Counted from the stretch's first letter, positions 1-16,305 are shown. The stretch is 64,000 nucleotides of DNA from Ancylostoma caninum (GCA_037903475.1 JBAJFG010000039.1:992001-1056000), one strand, 5' to 3'. The notes: generated by a model not told the origin, from the sequence alone. A program made the numbers and translations.

Positions 1-280
1 GCTTTTATCATCTTCTCAGAAGAAATAGAATTTTTGCTAAAGAATGCGCTCCGCAAGCAAAGCTCATGCACAATAAAGATTGCGATCAAAGCTGTAGAAT
101 TATGAGCATGGAGCTCCAGACTGCACACTACTTTTTGTTTGCGTGGAATTTAAAAAGTACAATATCCTTGCAAATTGCAGTCGCTCTAGAATGTCACTCT
201 TGAAAACTCCTTTACATCCGACAAATTTTCTCCTCGAAATCTGACAGTTCTTGAGAATAAAAAATATCCTTACTGTATCC

Positions 281-3827
<3,547 letters not shown>

Positions 3828-3834
3828 CTATAAA
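3828..3834 (+). promoter_or_regulatory. TATA box candidate
   Basis: CTATAAAG lies about 30 bp upstream of the ATG at 3863, which opens a clear signal peptide. The spacing would leave almost no 5' leader, so it could also be chance. Confidence 0.35.
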
Positions 3835-3862
3835 GCACGTCGGCTCGCTTTCTGGAAATGGC

Positions 3863-5754
3863 ATGTCGCGACTCGTTCTCTTCTTACTCGTTGGCCTCGT
3901 TGCTATCGTTAGCAGCCAACCACCTCCTTCCTTCGAAAGAGAATTGGTGGGTTTTATGGGATTCTCCAACTTTAAACGAAAGAATTGAGACCACACTTGC
4001 AGTTACTGTCACCACTTCGGATGAGTTTCATGTTTTTTGAGCTGCTGAGCTGCTGTCTTGAGAACTCACCTTTTTCCGACATTACTCTTGGAGAACTTTT
4101 GGCTATGCTTCACCAGTCCTTCTAGCAGCCACCCAATTTTTCACATCAGTGACATTGTTTGAGCACAAATGGTACACGTGCTCCTACTTCGGTAAATAGC
4201 TTAGACTAGAATAAGAATGGGGTCTCGATCTACATTTGTTCCACAGCCATATTTTGCATGCTAAAACCATCAGCCTCAGCAATTCACCCGTTGCTTGAGT
4301 CGACCCTAGTATTGTGACTTGCGGTCCACCAAAGTGTGTTAACCATCAGCTCCGGTATAACCTAAGGCTTCCTAGTGCGTCTTTGTCTCCGCCATCGCTA
4401 GCACTTCTGCTCACAATCAGGTGACTGTTAAAAACTGTTGATGGAGTACAGTGGATTCGAACACAAGGAAACCAGTTTCAGTATTCTTTAATGTTATTTG
4501 ATTCTGTTGTTTGCTCGACAAAGAACCTCGAAGTTGAATTTTTCTGTGCACTTTTTGGCGGTGAAGATTTTGGTGTAAATCAGTTAATGTATAATGTGAG
4601 ATGGGAAGTTATCAGCATTCTAACCATGAATTGCAACTGCAGCGCGCCAAAATTACCCGTGCGTACACTAGCGTGCTATTGTGCAAATATGTTTGATTCA
4701 GCCATTCTACTGTAAACAACAGTTTGTTCTCCAAATGACTTATTTCTGTGTCCGTACAGATTTGAAGAAGTCTACTGATGGCGCAGTGCATGACTCGCAA
4801 GTTTTATTTCACAGATCTCTTCAAGATTTTCTAGGATTACCAATAGGTCTGGTTCCTTTTACCTAGTAAAACAGGCCTCACCCCTCAGACACACACCCTA
4901 CTGCAATGTAGAATTCGAAAAAATCTTGTAGAACATTGTGGGAGTAGAGGATCAGCAACGGCTCTATATCACTATGCACGATGAAAAATCCAAGGAGCTT
5001 GCAGAATTAGCCACCTGCGTGATGGAAAAGCAGTGGGAATGGACTTACATGCACCATTGATTCTGCCAGTGGCGAGTGAAAGATTCACTGATTCTGCCAG
5101 TGGCGAGTGAAAGATTCACTCACTTCTCCTTAAATCCTTGATAGGGTGGTCAATAAGCACTTTTAATATTACACCTGTTTCCCTATTTACTTCAATTAAA
5201 TGTTTTATTAGTGTATGTTTCCACTTTTAACGTCACTGGAATCAAACCACTCAAAAGTCCGTCTGTTCCGCTGTCGATATTCAACTTTTCTTCACCAGCC
5301 GACAGTGATGTATGGGCAGAACCTAAATATCAGATAAAACCAAGAAAGGAGTGTAGGATTCGGAATGTTCCAGCATTTCTAGAAAGCTCGCCAGTTTTCC
5401 GTCACTTATCCATGTGTTGTTGAGCGAACCACATCAACTGCTGTTTTTTTTTCAGCTGCATTCACCCCCGAGGAAAACACGCAGTGCGATCCTCAGGTCT
5501 ATGCTCGACCAGCTATTCGCGAAAACATCTAAGGATGTTCAGGATCAGTTCAGAGCAGTTATCGAAGACGGGTCGATTTCCTCAGACGACAAACGCAAGA
5601 AGCTGCGCGAACTTGCCAAGACGGTGCTGATATTGATTGTAGCAAGTTTTAACTTATGCCTAGTACACAGTCAACAGGAACAACTTTCCAGGTGTTCAAA
5701 GGAGTTGTGCTAGAGAAGTTCTACAACATGGTGCAGGGACATAGATCGACTTGA
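3863..5754 (+). CDS. Probable small secreted nematode protein, DUF148 (SXP/RAL-2)-like
   Basis: Exon 1 (3863-3946) encodes MSRLVLFLLVGLVAIVSSQ, a textbook signal peptide, and ends in phase 0 at a GTGGGT donor. Exon 2 (5456-5623, phase 0) follows a long polypyrimidine acceptor and encodes a charged helical stretch with FAKTSKDVQDQFRAVIEDG then DDKRKKLRELAKT. That pattern of an amphipathic helix, an acidic turn and a lysine-rich helix resembles the DUF148/SXP-RAL-2 family of secreted worm proteins. Exon 3 (from 5692) reads VFKGVVLEKFYNMVQ and reaches a stop at 5754. The 1.5 kb first intron may hide a further exon, and the 3' end is uncertain because another coding-looking exon lies at 6130. Family assignment is by resemblance only. 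The function of the family is not firmly known. Confidence 0.45.
5058..5119. repeat. 31 bp perfect tandem duplication
   Basis: The unit beginning TGATTCTGCCAGTGGCGAG occurs twice in direct succession (5058-5088 and 5089-5119) without mismatch. It lies in the large intron of the putative secreted-protein gene. Confidence 0.9.
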
Positions 5755-6129
5755 TGAGCATTACTAGTCATGCCGCCGAATTCTCTCTGAGAGCAAAATG
5801 CCGGTCCTGTTTCGCATTTATCACATCCATGCTCCCAACATCCCAATTATGAATTTGAGTTTTTCAAGAATGCACAATAAAAACCTATACATGGTTGCAA
5901 ATGCAACATTGGTGAATCCTACAAAGTGGTTCTTCTCCATGAGAGGATTTGAAGTAAGATTTTGAATATGAAATTATTTGAGTAAAGGCATGTGATCGTT
6001 TCAACATTACAGCAAGGTTCATAGAAGTGAACATTGTGATATAGAAGTAGAAGTTATGTTCGTTCCTAACACTGCTGATTTGTTGTGACTGATCTCACCC
6101 GTGTCATTTGTATGTTCTCCTCCCTCCAG

Positions 6130-6274
6130 CTCGCTCCTTCCCACCAAACCCAGAACCGCCCTCTGGCCATGAAAAGGGCGCCTGGAAGGATCCCGTGAGT
6201 TTTTCCGGATCGACTGCCACCACCACTGCCACCGCTGGACAGAAGCCAAGAGGAGCCAAATCCAAAGAATCTTA
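6130..6274 (+). CDS. Candidate terminal exon, Pro/Gly/Ser/Thr-rich
   Basis: After a TCCCTCCAG acceptor one frame reads ARSFPPNPEPPSGHEKGAW and continues through a Ser/Thr-rich stretch to GAKSKES and a stop. This is a plausible low-complexity C-terminus for the gene starting at 3863. However, it needs a phase-1 join that I could not find in exon 3, and a GTGAGT at about 6195 could instead be a donor. Treat it as an unresolved exon. Confidence 0.3.
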
Positions 6275-6289
6275 AACGAGGGTTTCACT

Positions 6290-7113
6290 GCTTCTCAGAG
6301 AGCAAAGAATGTTTCTTCCAGATGTATCCAGGGTTTAAACGAAATATGATCATAAAAAAATATGAGAGCGAAAAACAACGACTCCATGCTCCCCGTGATG
6401 ATCATTTTCACCGAATTTGCTTCCAAGAAGTTTCTTCCACAGGAAGATTGGACTGCAGCCAAGCAGCATGTGTGACCTGAAAGGGAGAAAAAAAACCTAC
6501 AAAATAGTTGTGCTGCTCCACCAAAAGATTAGGAGGCTAAGGCCAACTGTGTCCCTCAAAAACTGTAGGCTCCCTGCTCCCTCGGAATACTCGCCCCTTC
6601 GAAAAGGATTGTGGTTCAGCCTTTGTTTCTCGCAAGTCTCCTGCGATTTCATTGCTGCTGACTTTTTCAAATGAGACTAAGTTTCCAAATTCATCGAATT
6701 GATCCATGTATAATGGATTCGACTCTGTCGGCCAACGGGAAAATCGATGAATCGGTGTCAGCGCCGACGACTGTAGTTAACCTCCTCTTTAAATTTCTCT
6801 TCAGCTTTGTCATATTCTCCTTCCTCTGGCCGGGGTCCTCCGTCCACTTCGACAACATTGAGGCTTGGCGCTTTCAGCCCGGGATGTGAGAGAGTGGATA
6901 CTTGGAGTGTAGACTGCTTAGCAAACGACTATTTTTGTTCCTTAAAACGTTCCTCGACTTCTTGGGTAATAAGCGGTCCAACTCTTTTACCCACTTGCGA
7001 GCATATGGAAGCAATGAAGCAATGAGTCTAACGCGCTCAGACAAGTCCCCGGTCATGATTCTAAAATCAGGCTTTTGTTTTCGGGTGCAATATCTGTGGA
7101 CGAATTCTAGCTC
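6290..7113. other. No gene recognised
   Basis: Several overlapping short frames on both strands, none with both convincing splice sites and recognisable protein character. Confidence 0.4.
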
Positions 7114-7466
7114 GAAAATGTCCACTGGGGTTGTTCAATGTGCTGGACACGAAGATGATATCCACTTCGAACAACAGTATCGATTTATTGATTTTATTGA
7201 CTTTTCGTTTTTTTTTTGTTCATGGGGTCGCTTGGAACATGTCGACTGAGGTTTTCCAATATGCTGAACACAAACACGACAACCATTTTGAAGGGATTTA
7301 TCGATTTATTGGTTTTATCGATTTTCGGCCACTTTTGCTTAGGGATCGCTGAAGATATGACTGCTGGAGTTTTCCAACTCGGTGGACACGAATGTGACAA
7401 CTATTTTCAGGGAAATTATTGATCCATTCTCAATGACTTTTGCCAGGGACCGGTAGGGAAATGTGG
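7114..7466. repeat. Three diverged tandem copies of a unit of about 115 bp
   Basis: Each copy has the same order: ATGTCNACTG, then a TTTCCAA/TTCAAT block, GGACACGAA or GAACACAAA, GACAAC, a CGATTTATTG-TTTTAT block and a GGGATCGCT-like block. The copies start near 7117, 7238 and 7355. The overlapping frames in this stretch are repeat products. Confidence 0.75.
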
Positions 7467-7919
7467 TGGAAAGCGTCCTTTACTTAGATTTGTTAACACA
7501 CCAATCACAAAAATATTGTGCTCATCAGTGCGAAACAGCCAGGGTAGGGACACACGAGCGAAGGCGGGCATGCCATCTAGTCCTTTTATATAATCGGAAT
7601 ACAGCCTCAGAGAGCGAGAAGTGATTGTTTTGGCGCACTAAATCTTCCTCGTTTAACGCGAGTAGGGTGGGTGCGTGCGTCGTCGCGCGCGGCTTCACTG
7701 CGGCAGTGTCCGAGTTTACAACATGAATTGCTGCCAAGGATTTTGCATCCTGACAGCCTTCAAGTTTATTCATGCATACTTCATTTCAAATATGGACAGC
7801 TCTTAAACATTGATTCACAAAGTAATTTAAACCAACACAATCTTCCAGGGATCTATGAATTACATGTCAATTCTATGCTGCGACAAATCCGCTCCTTTTT
7901 GATACTATTATTTAAGAAT

Positions 7920-10900
7920 ATGATGTATCGAGCTAGTACATCGTGCATAGTACGACGACATTCGACATTGGCTGAAAAACTACGAGCAGTTGTATCCGGC
8001 GATGCCGACCGAAAAACAGGGTCAGATCGAGGGCAAGACCGAGCCACTAAGGTTGAAATTGATGCTCAAGTGCGTTCTTCTTTATAATCTTGAGATCTAC
8101 AATTTTCAAAAGAATTGAAAGTAGTTAGAGCTAATTTTAGGGCACAAAATTCAATGAAATGTTTGTGATGCCGAAGCGAAAGCTTCGTGGACAGCTGCTG
8201 GTGGGTTATTCTTTGCCTTATTTGTTCGACGACGGCGTGCATGAGCGAACTCCCCTGTTTTAGATAGAACAAGCCACTGGACGAGCTAGTGTTGCTCAAC
8301 GTAGTCGGATAGATATCCATGATCGTCTTGCGGTACGAAGGCCGAGAAGTGAAGAAATGAGCACTGATCAGGTGGGAAAACATTAATTTCTCTTTTGTTG
8401 CTTTTCTTTTTAATTTATATACCTTTTCTCACCACATCAGGTTGTTAGGAAGGAACCGTTGCTATGAACTCAGAACCCCAAAACAAGTTTCTGATCGCAT
8501 CTAAAAATTGCTCGCCCGAAAGCTTGTCGACAACTTGCTTTCACATCTCCTTGCCGACAAGTTGTCCGTCAAGAGCTTACATGCGCCTTTTCGCCTTTAT
8601 ACACTGAAAATCTGCGAAAAAAAATAGTTGTTGCCAAGCTGTCGGGCAGACAACTTATCGGCAGGGAAGTGTAGAAACAAGTTTTAGACAAGCTTTTGGG
8701 CGAGCAATTTTCAAATGCGATCAGAAACTTGTTTTTGGGGTCCTGAGAAGAAAATGTTTTGGCCAAACCGTTATCATCAGATGGAGTGAAGTGACTGCAT
8801 TTATACAGTCTGAATTAATTTGACCAATATTTTCTTAAGGCATCAGGTTTAGAATAAAGGTTTCAATATCTCTAAAAATACAGCGAGCGTCGATGGAGCT
8901 AACCAAATTGTGCACTCTGACCATGCCGCATGTTGGAGTTGCTAGCTTGTCGCTGCCATATTTGCTAATCTCAATATCCATTTCTTCGTCCATCAAATAC
9001 GGCAAAAAAAAACTCGGCATAGTTAGGGTTAGTTATCACGGCAGCATAGGATAGGAATTCCAGCGCGCGGGGCAGTCATGTTGCTGTCTGCGATGAAGTT
9101 CGCAAAGTAGATAACAAAATCAATTTCCACTGTTGTAAGGAAATCTACTGATTATAGCACACCTGTTGGTGTAATAAACAAGGAAAATGGCTACCTGATG
9201 TGGAAAAAAATTTTGACTTAAACCCTCTAAGCCTGAAGAAAAACGGAGAAAAGCTTCAATTTGACATATTTGAATAACATTCTTACTCTTTGAATTCAGG
9301 ACTGGACCGCTGTTTGGCCAGCAGCTAGGTCTTTCGCCTCTTCCGTAGTACCTCTTCCTGTAAGGATGGGTACACGTCCTGATCCGGAAAAACGGGCTCC
9401 CTTCAAAAAGCAGGTCACTTTCATCCTGACAACTTCTATATCTTCTCATTTGTATAGTTTATCCATTTCAGGGCAATTTAGAGCTCGTGAAGATTCCAAA
9501 TTTCCTCCATTTAACACCGTCAGCGATTGAGAAGCACTGTGAAGCTATTAAAAGTTAGTTACTTACTTCATTATTTGTGTGGTGATTCACTTTCATTGTC
9601 ACATTCTAGAGTTTTGCACTGCGTTCCCACCAGAATTGATAGAAGACAAGAAGTTAGCGGAATCAGAGTTTCCATTGAAAATTAGTTATAACACTTACGT
9701 CCATCAAGGAACCAACATCAGAGATAACCGTGCTCGAGTGATCACGATACAGGTGCGATTTGTCTGGCTTACTTGGTGTATTAATTTCTTCTTCGACATT
9801 ACTTACTTCTCTTTTTCCACCACATAGAGTGCTACTGTCTTAATATGGTTTTGATTGTAGGTAAAACTGTCAGCACTTGCCCTATCTCCAGCTGCTAAAG
9901 AGAAGCTCATTCGTCTTGCAACAAATCGATATGATGAAAAAACCGACACGTTGACCATCATCACTGACAGGTCTTACCACTTTTAGTTTCTCAACTCGTG
10001 TTTTTTTTTCCTAAAAGTCAATCCCACCTGTACTTCCCCGGATATGAAATTCTACTCTTTAGATGTATCACTCGAAAGCAAAACCTCGATTATGCCTTTT
10101 ATCTCCTAACAGCAATCTACCATGAAGCTTGTGTAGGTTTTCCTCATTTTTCTCTCTTTTTTTTTTTGAATTTCTGAACACTATTTTTTTTTTGCTTCTT
10201 CTAGAAAGTAGAACCGTGGGAAGAATTGAAACAACGCGAAGACAGCTTAAAGGTTGAATTCGAAGGCTCAGAAACGCAGAAGAAATTGGTCTCCATATTA
10301 AAGCACGTTGTATCCCATGAACAACTTGTGAGTATTCAATCCTATTCTATTACCCGATGAACATGCAAAAGGGGTTTCAAATTGAGTTTTCTCTATGTGA
10401 GACGTTCAGAATTCACCCTTAAAAAGTGCTGGAAGTGAAGTCAGTGAGAGCCAAATCTCTGCGGATCCCAATGTGCAAGAATTCGCCAAAATGTGGGACA
10501 AGTACATAAATACGGTCAGTTTTTAGACTATGTATTCTTTGCCCTTTTCATTTTTTCGTTATTATTGTTGTTGTTTATTCGAAATCATTAATCAACAACC
10601 TACCTCCATCTTTTTTTTTTCGAACTATTTGGAACATATCGAAATATCGAAGTATTAAAAGGGAGCTATGTTTACCTAGAAAGCCATATTCTATTCGTAA
10701 AACAGGATCAATTGATTGAGCTGTGCAATAATTTCAAGAATCCATCAGTCTTCCTCCACCTTTTCAACATTAGTTCGTTCGTTTATGTATTACGCACCTC
10801 GAGCCTTAGTTGGAATCACATACGAGACGTAGTGCAACAACCTAACGAAATCGGGGCGGCGGGGGGGGGGGGGCGAGGGGAGTAATGATGTGAATCACAG

Positions 10901-11139
10901 TTACGTACCCTAAGATGATGCTATTATCCTCCACCCTCCCCCCCCCCCCCTTTCCCCTTCAACTACTAGACGTCCTTTTTGCTGCAACAGGAAGAAAGCA
11001 TTGTGTGACGATTTTGTACTACTTTTCCTGTCTCATTTTTAATCATTTACAGGAAGAAACCCCGGAATCAACACGCGAATATGCAAAAATGATCAAGACT
11101 TTGTTAGGTGTGAAGCCCCCTTCAGAAGCTAGAACCTGA
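7920..11139 (+). CDS. mrps-35: Mitochondrial small ribosomal subunit protein S35
   Basis: A component of the mitoribosome small subunit, so it acts in mitochondrial translation. Eleven exons join in frame to 383 residues: 7920-8069, 8141-8200, 8264-8371, 9300-9413, 9472-9553, 9610-9752, 9861-9970, 10063-10132, 10205-10327, 10410-10514, 11053-11139. Family signatures, in order, are [12 protein letters not shown] with VPLPVRMG, then [16 protein letters not shown] with [17 protein letters not shown], then [15 protein letters not shown], then [20 protein letters not shown] followed by [13 protein letters not shown], matching animal MRPS35. The C-terminus is EEYAKMIK-like ([16 protein letters not shown]). 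The N-terminus has a basic, Ser-rich presequence ending RRHST, typical of mitochondrial import. An in-frame ATG at 7875 would add 15 residues; I prefer 7920 because an AAG acceptor-like site sits just before it. A foldback element occupies intron 3. The gene converges on the minus-strand gene at 11677. Confidence 0.96.
8469..8747. repeat. Foldback element, TTGTCGACAA family, copy 1
   Basis: The left end CTCAGAACCCCAAAACAAG is mirrored by CTTGTTTTTGGGGTCCTGAG at the right. Inner parts are also mirrored (TTGCTCGCCCGAAAGCTTGTC against GACAAGCTTTTGGGCGAGCAA). It lies in intron 3 of the S35 gene. Sister copies are at 29554-29845 and, partial, at 30178-30362. Confidence 0.85.
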
Positions 11140-11676
11140 CGATCGTACCTGTGGTTAATGTAGGCGCTAGATTTTCGAGTCACTGTATATTTGTTCGTTT
11201 TGTTATTGTTTGCATAAATTTTAATGTTTTGATATGTTCAAGCACTTCAAGTAACTGTTACACATCTTCTTGAAACTTTTTATTCACAATTCAACATGAA
11301 AGACATTACAAATCCAGATCCATTTATTACCTTTCACATATTATTAGCCAAATTAGTCCATATAACATAATTGTTATAATTGACCCCACATCATAAATAC
11401 AACAATACAAGGTTATTCGTACAAGAAATATGACTAAACCCATAGCAATGATAACTCGTAATAACATGTCGATAATATCGTATTAATCTTGAGCTGAATA
11501 AATAATACAAGCAACAACTAACAAATAACAACAACCACATAAGAGGTATGAGATCCGTGACAAAGCCGCTATGCAGAGATTCATACAAGGATACAGAACC
11601 GATGACAAATATTCCAATAGTGTGTGTGAAGATAATGTACAGGAATGGTTCAATGAACAGACTGAAATGGCGGTAA
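11140..11676. other. Convergent intergenic/3' UTR region, AT-rich
   Basis: The 3' ends of the plus-strand S35 gene and the minus-strand two-block gene face each other across about 540 bp of AT-rich sequence. No further coding is seen. Confidence 0.6.
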
Positions 11677-13794
11677 TCATCGATCGATTTGAGTTACCCG
11701 TCGGAAAATCATAGAGCCATTTGGAAGCCGACCCATTTCCTGAAAAACAATGAAATACTGTGAGTCAAAAGCTATAAGAAGAGATAGGATTGCAAATAGT
11801 GAGTATTACCTGCAGAATGACGTATGAATCTCCGGATGGAAGCACATCAATGGATGGAATACTATCGAATGGTCCCAAATAGCGATTCATGGACCTATAA
11901 GACTGTTAATATGAAGACTTTCACTTCAAGGCAAGTTTAAAAACGACTTACTTTGCATAGTACTGCCCAGGTACTAGGTTCTCCTTCACATCAGCATCCA
12001 GTTCATCATTGAGGGATCGGACTCCGGGCAGTTCTGAGGGAGAGATCGGGCGGGGTGGCGGGAACTCCCTCGTGGGTCTGAATCAACACAAATTCATACC
12101 ATGTGCCCAGACCTGAACCAAAAATTAAAACTCTTACACATCAATCTGCTTCACGTGCCGGAAGATGCATTTCCCAGTCCCGCCTAGACGTCCCATGTTC
12201 TGTAAAGCATAATGAAAGTTACTAACCAACTACACGAAACTCACTAGTTTACCTAATTTATGTAATTGTATTCACCTGTAAGATGAAATAGGTATCACCA
12301 CTAGGCAATTCCTCCGCGGTTGGTTCGTTGTCGAAAGGACCAAGGTACTGCGTCATGGATCTGGAATTTTGATGCTTCATGAAGTTACGAGTATGCTGTG
12401 TCAAAAGATTGATCTCCGCTTATAATTACATTAGGTTTTTCATGTTTTAAGCTTATAATTTTTGAATGAACGTCTTCTATGATTCATATATCGACTGTCA
12501 ATTAACTCTTAACTCCACTCCAACGCAAAATCAGCAGAAATAGCAGAAAAACCTGGCAGAAGTATTGCATTACGAAGTATTCACACTATGGCTGAGCACT
12601 CCAGCCGGGTAGATTATGGACTTACACCAGGTTCGTATGCGTGCCAGCTGGTATGCATCGAAGAACAGGAAATACCGCCAAAAAAGCTTAATAGCAAAAT
12701 GAGCAGGGCAAAAAAGAGGAGTAATATATCAAGAAGGGATTGAGGAGTGTTCTACTCAGTTCTATTGATTTATTTGAAGAAAGAAATATGAGATAATATG
12801 CGGACTTAATCGGGTCTCAGTCATCATACAAAGGATTTCCATGGTTGTTAGATACATAGTATACTCAAATTGTACTCTTAACGAGATGGTATAAGTACTT
12901 TTGTTTTACAAACTTCGCCATGATGTCATGTATGAACCTGTAGAAAGAGCCGTGCCGCTTTTCTCAACGCTTGCTTTCCCTCTGCACCATTAGCTCCAGT
13001 CTACAGGCGTATGCTGTGTCGTTACCTCTAGCTATTTCTAGATGTCCATTAATGATCTGGTTGCTAGAGACAACGATAATAAGAGAGGGTAAGCGATGCG
13101 GAAATCGACACAGCTCATTCTACAAGACAATAGCCTAGTCCGTACCCGTAGGGTAAGAGCGGGAACCGTTTGAGCCCAGACGCCACATCGCCCCAAAACA
13201 CGAGTATGCTCTAATGAAGACCTACAGAAACAAAACTTACTTGGCGTAGTACTTTCCAGGGACTAGTTGATCTCTCAGTGACTCGGAAAGCTCCTTCGGA
13301 ATCGGCCGTACTCCAGGAAGAAGTGAAGGGGAAGAAGGTCGGGCTGCTCGTTTGGCGAGTTCAATTTCAATCTTCGTGGGGAGTGGGCTGAAAGAAATTA
13401 AAAATTATAGTTGCTTACTCCCATACATAGTACATAGGACAAAACACTTAAGAAACTCTAAAGAATAAAGCAGAGCAGTCGGTAACTGTGCTTTCTATAC
13501 ATCAGCAACAAAAAAATCTAGCATTAAAATACAGATTGGCTAATGAATAATGAATGTAACTAAAAAAATTACAAGAGTGCTATGATAACCACTTACTTTC
13601 CATCCTTCGCTCGCACATACGTCGATGATGCAGGCTGGAAGGGGTCCTCTGGCACTGGCGATGTGGTGCGTTTGCTCTAAAAAAAAGTGGATTGATCAGA
13701 AAATCTTCAAAAAATAGAGGATAAAACGTGAATAAAACGTAGGAAACGGGAAAAGCTCGGGAAAAACGCCCACCTTCTTAGCTCTAACAACCAT
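11677..13794 (-). CDS. Unrecognised 222-residue protein with two homologous blocks
   Basis: Eight exons join in frame: 13774-13794, 13597-13676, 13241-13387, 12276-12360, 12138-12199, 11952-12077, 11810-11894, 11677-11739 (all minus). The start MVVRAKK is followed by a basic Ser/Pro-rich lead. Two blocks of about 90 residues then repeat. Block 1 has LLPGVRPI, LVPGKYYAKSM, YLGPFDNEP, LPSGDTYFILQNMGRL and IFRHVKQID. Block 2 has ELPGVRSL, LVPGQYYAKSM, YLGPFDSIP, LPSGDSYVILQEMGRL and IFRRVTQID. Introns cut both blocks at the same codons (Lys-Ser and after Gln), so exons 3-5 and 6-8 are duplicates of each other. No signal peptide or membrane segment is seen. I do not recognise the family. A longer in-frame N-terminus up to 13992 is possible. 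Confidence 0.85.
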
Positions 13795-15496
13795 AGTGTA
13801 TCGTTGAAGACGTGAGGACAGCGGAGACCGTCGTGAAAGGCTGATGATGGACAGATCTGCGCCACCAGGCGAGTCAATTGCTAAATATACGCGCCAAAAC
13901 CGAGCCACGCCCCACTCGCACGCACGCAGACGCAGACCGGAGGCGATTTGGCGGCTGAAACGATCTACCGAGGACACCATCTGTATGTCCACAGGGTATA
14001 GTTACTGGCGAAGATCATAGGAAAACTCCTGCTAGGGCGCTCACTCTGTTTACCGGTAGGTTTTTAGAGAATGCCGGCTGAAATTGGATTTCTAGTAGGT
14101 AATTCTGTTTCTGGTGGAAGTATACAAAGTTTGAAGGCTTTTTCATGCTCTAACGAAGGCGCACCAATGCCGAAAAGTTAGGCTAGAATGAAGATGGAAT
14201 CAAATTGCACAACAGTATAGGCCTATACTTCATTTCAAAAGTGAAGAGGTTTGGAGAGAAGTTAGAGAAAAGCGGAACGCATAGAACATGCCACAGTAAG
14301 AGGGCAAACTGTGAAGCTAGAATGCTTGTCGTTTAGCGCTGAAGATGCAATTTTATGAGCAATCATTCAACGTCCATCTTTATTTCTGAAGAAGACCCCA
14401 CCTCTCGAGCTGGCAACTACCACAAAACGCTTTAATAACGCCAAGATTCAAAGATAGTTGAATTTGGGATAAATCGGAAGCGGAATGGTCATGCAATTGG
14501 AGGAAAATCTCGAAATACCCACTCAACTCTCTTCGATTTTGTTGTCTGCTGTGTAAATCCCAACTAGTTTACAGTGGATGTTGTTATGTTTTATTTTAGT
14601 TAATGGATCATTCTAAACATTCTAAACAAGCTCCTCCGTGTAGATATAATCCATTCATATCAATGAATTAAATTGCAACTTCCACACTAAACAGCAAGCA
14701 TCCTAATTTCTTCTCGTCTCCTTCCGAGTGCTGCATATTTCCACGTTCCTTTTCTCTTCAATTTCTTTTCGACTTCCACTTTTAGTGGAACTGGCGATCA
14801 CGCAATTTGCATTTCGTCTCATGTTGAAAACGAGGGATGTCGCATTCATTTGTATGGAAGGAGCAGAGGCAGCTGTGAACGCACCTGCCTAACCCACTTT
14901 AGAGGTTTCGCCGTTAGCGTAACATCTGTGAAACCATGAATTCATTGTATGGCTGTGAAACCGGTCAGATTGAAACGAAGCTGACAAGAACACAAATATT
15001 CTATATATTGGAGTTTCAGCCAGATTTAGAGTACATGATCCCAGATACAGTTCATTTAACCAGGCACATGGGAGAGGTCAGTGGAAATGTAATGCATAAA
15101 AAGGTGCCATATACTCCGTTCCAAAAACGATGATAGTTGAGTACTTGTGCCTATGGTCTGCATTTCTCGTCTTCCTCTTCCAATACTGCACTATTTCTCG
15201 CTTTTTCTATTTCTCTGGTATCTTTACAACTATTTTCCCTGGTGGAACACACTATACGTGACATTGTATACTTACATCACTGGCTGAAACCTCGGTTTTC
15301 AATCTCGATAAACTGATAACCTCTTCAATGACCTTGTCAAGGTCGTGAGGAACCCACTTGAACTGATCTCTATCATAGAAAATTGTAATAAACTCCATGT
15401 CCTCTTCTCATAAAACCTCGGGCATTTTTCGACTGACTTATATCTTCAATGTTTTTCTGTTTTTGATGATTGATTCAAGAAAATTGATCCACTTTC

Positions 15497-15533
15497 AGGC
15501 CTTTGAAAGCGACGTCTTGTCGAAACGTCGGCC
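15497..15533 (+). ncRNA. Degenerate hammerhead-like motif, Penelope-type
   Basis: A small hairpin (CGAC-GTCTT-GTCG) is followed by GAAACGTC, and CTTTGAAAG replaces the CTGANGA box. The layout is that of the core at 27591, but the first conserved box is damaged. Probably a relic of a Penelope-like terminus. Confidence 0.35.
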
Positions 15534-16305
15534 AATAAAAGCGTTCCAATAGCAACCTGTGTGGCAGAAGAGCATTGAAGATAGAAAACTTTGTTATGGT
15601 GTGTTTCACTGAGGAACATAGTTGTGAAGATATTAGAGAAAGAAAAAACGCAAGAAATAGTGCCGCATTCGGAGAGACAGGCGAGCAATGCAAGTCATGC
15701 GCACAAATGCTGAACTATTGTCGTTTTTGAAACGGACTATATTGCGCACACGAATTACCTTCAATCTTTTATTTCCTTTTTATAAACTCCATGGACAATT
15801 CTATGAGCCTACAGTAACCGTCTGCATGTGTACGGGTCAACGTAGTGCTCTCGAGGCAGAATGAGGCGAGTCTCTGCTCTGATGTTCCATAGGCAACACT
15901 GGAGGACATCGCGACGACCTTGCTGATAATCACACCTCCGTCGATCGTGAACGACACGATGGACGCAAGAGCAAATGTTTAGGGTTGCAGGGTGTTGCCT
16001 TCCTTAACATCCTGGAAACTATGAAAACTATGATCTGCATTAGATTGTCCGAAAAGTTCCCCCTCACCTACTTTGAATCTTGCCAAATTTTTTCTTTGAG
16101 TGGATTCTTCTGGAAATTTTTATCCAGAACTTATGTAAAAGTTGGCGACAGGAAACGGGATCCGCAGGAGTGTAATTTGTCCAGGAACCCCTGGAGATTT
16201 CCTTTGAACAGAATAAAATTAAATTTAATGTGATGTGTATGCAGAGAAACCCGCTGAAAAACTTCACTTTACTGCCAGTCAGCTAACTCTGTGGAGGATT
16301 TCCAG

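Noticed and set aside
14936..15133. 65-codon plus-strand frame
   Set aside because: No family resemblance, no splice partners, no upstream acceptor; kept only as part of the no-gene stretch.
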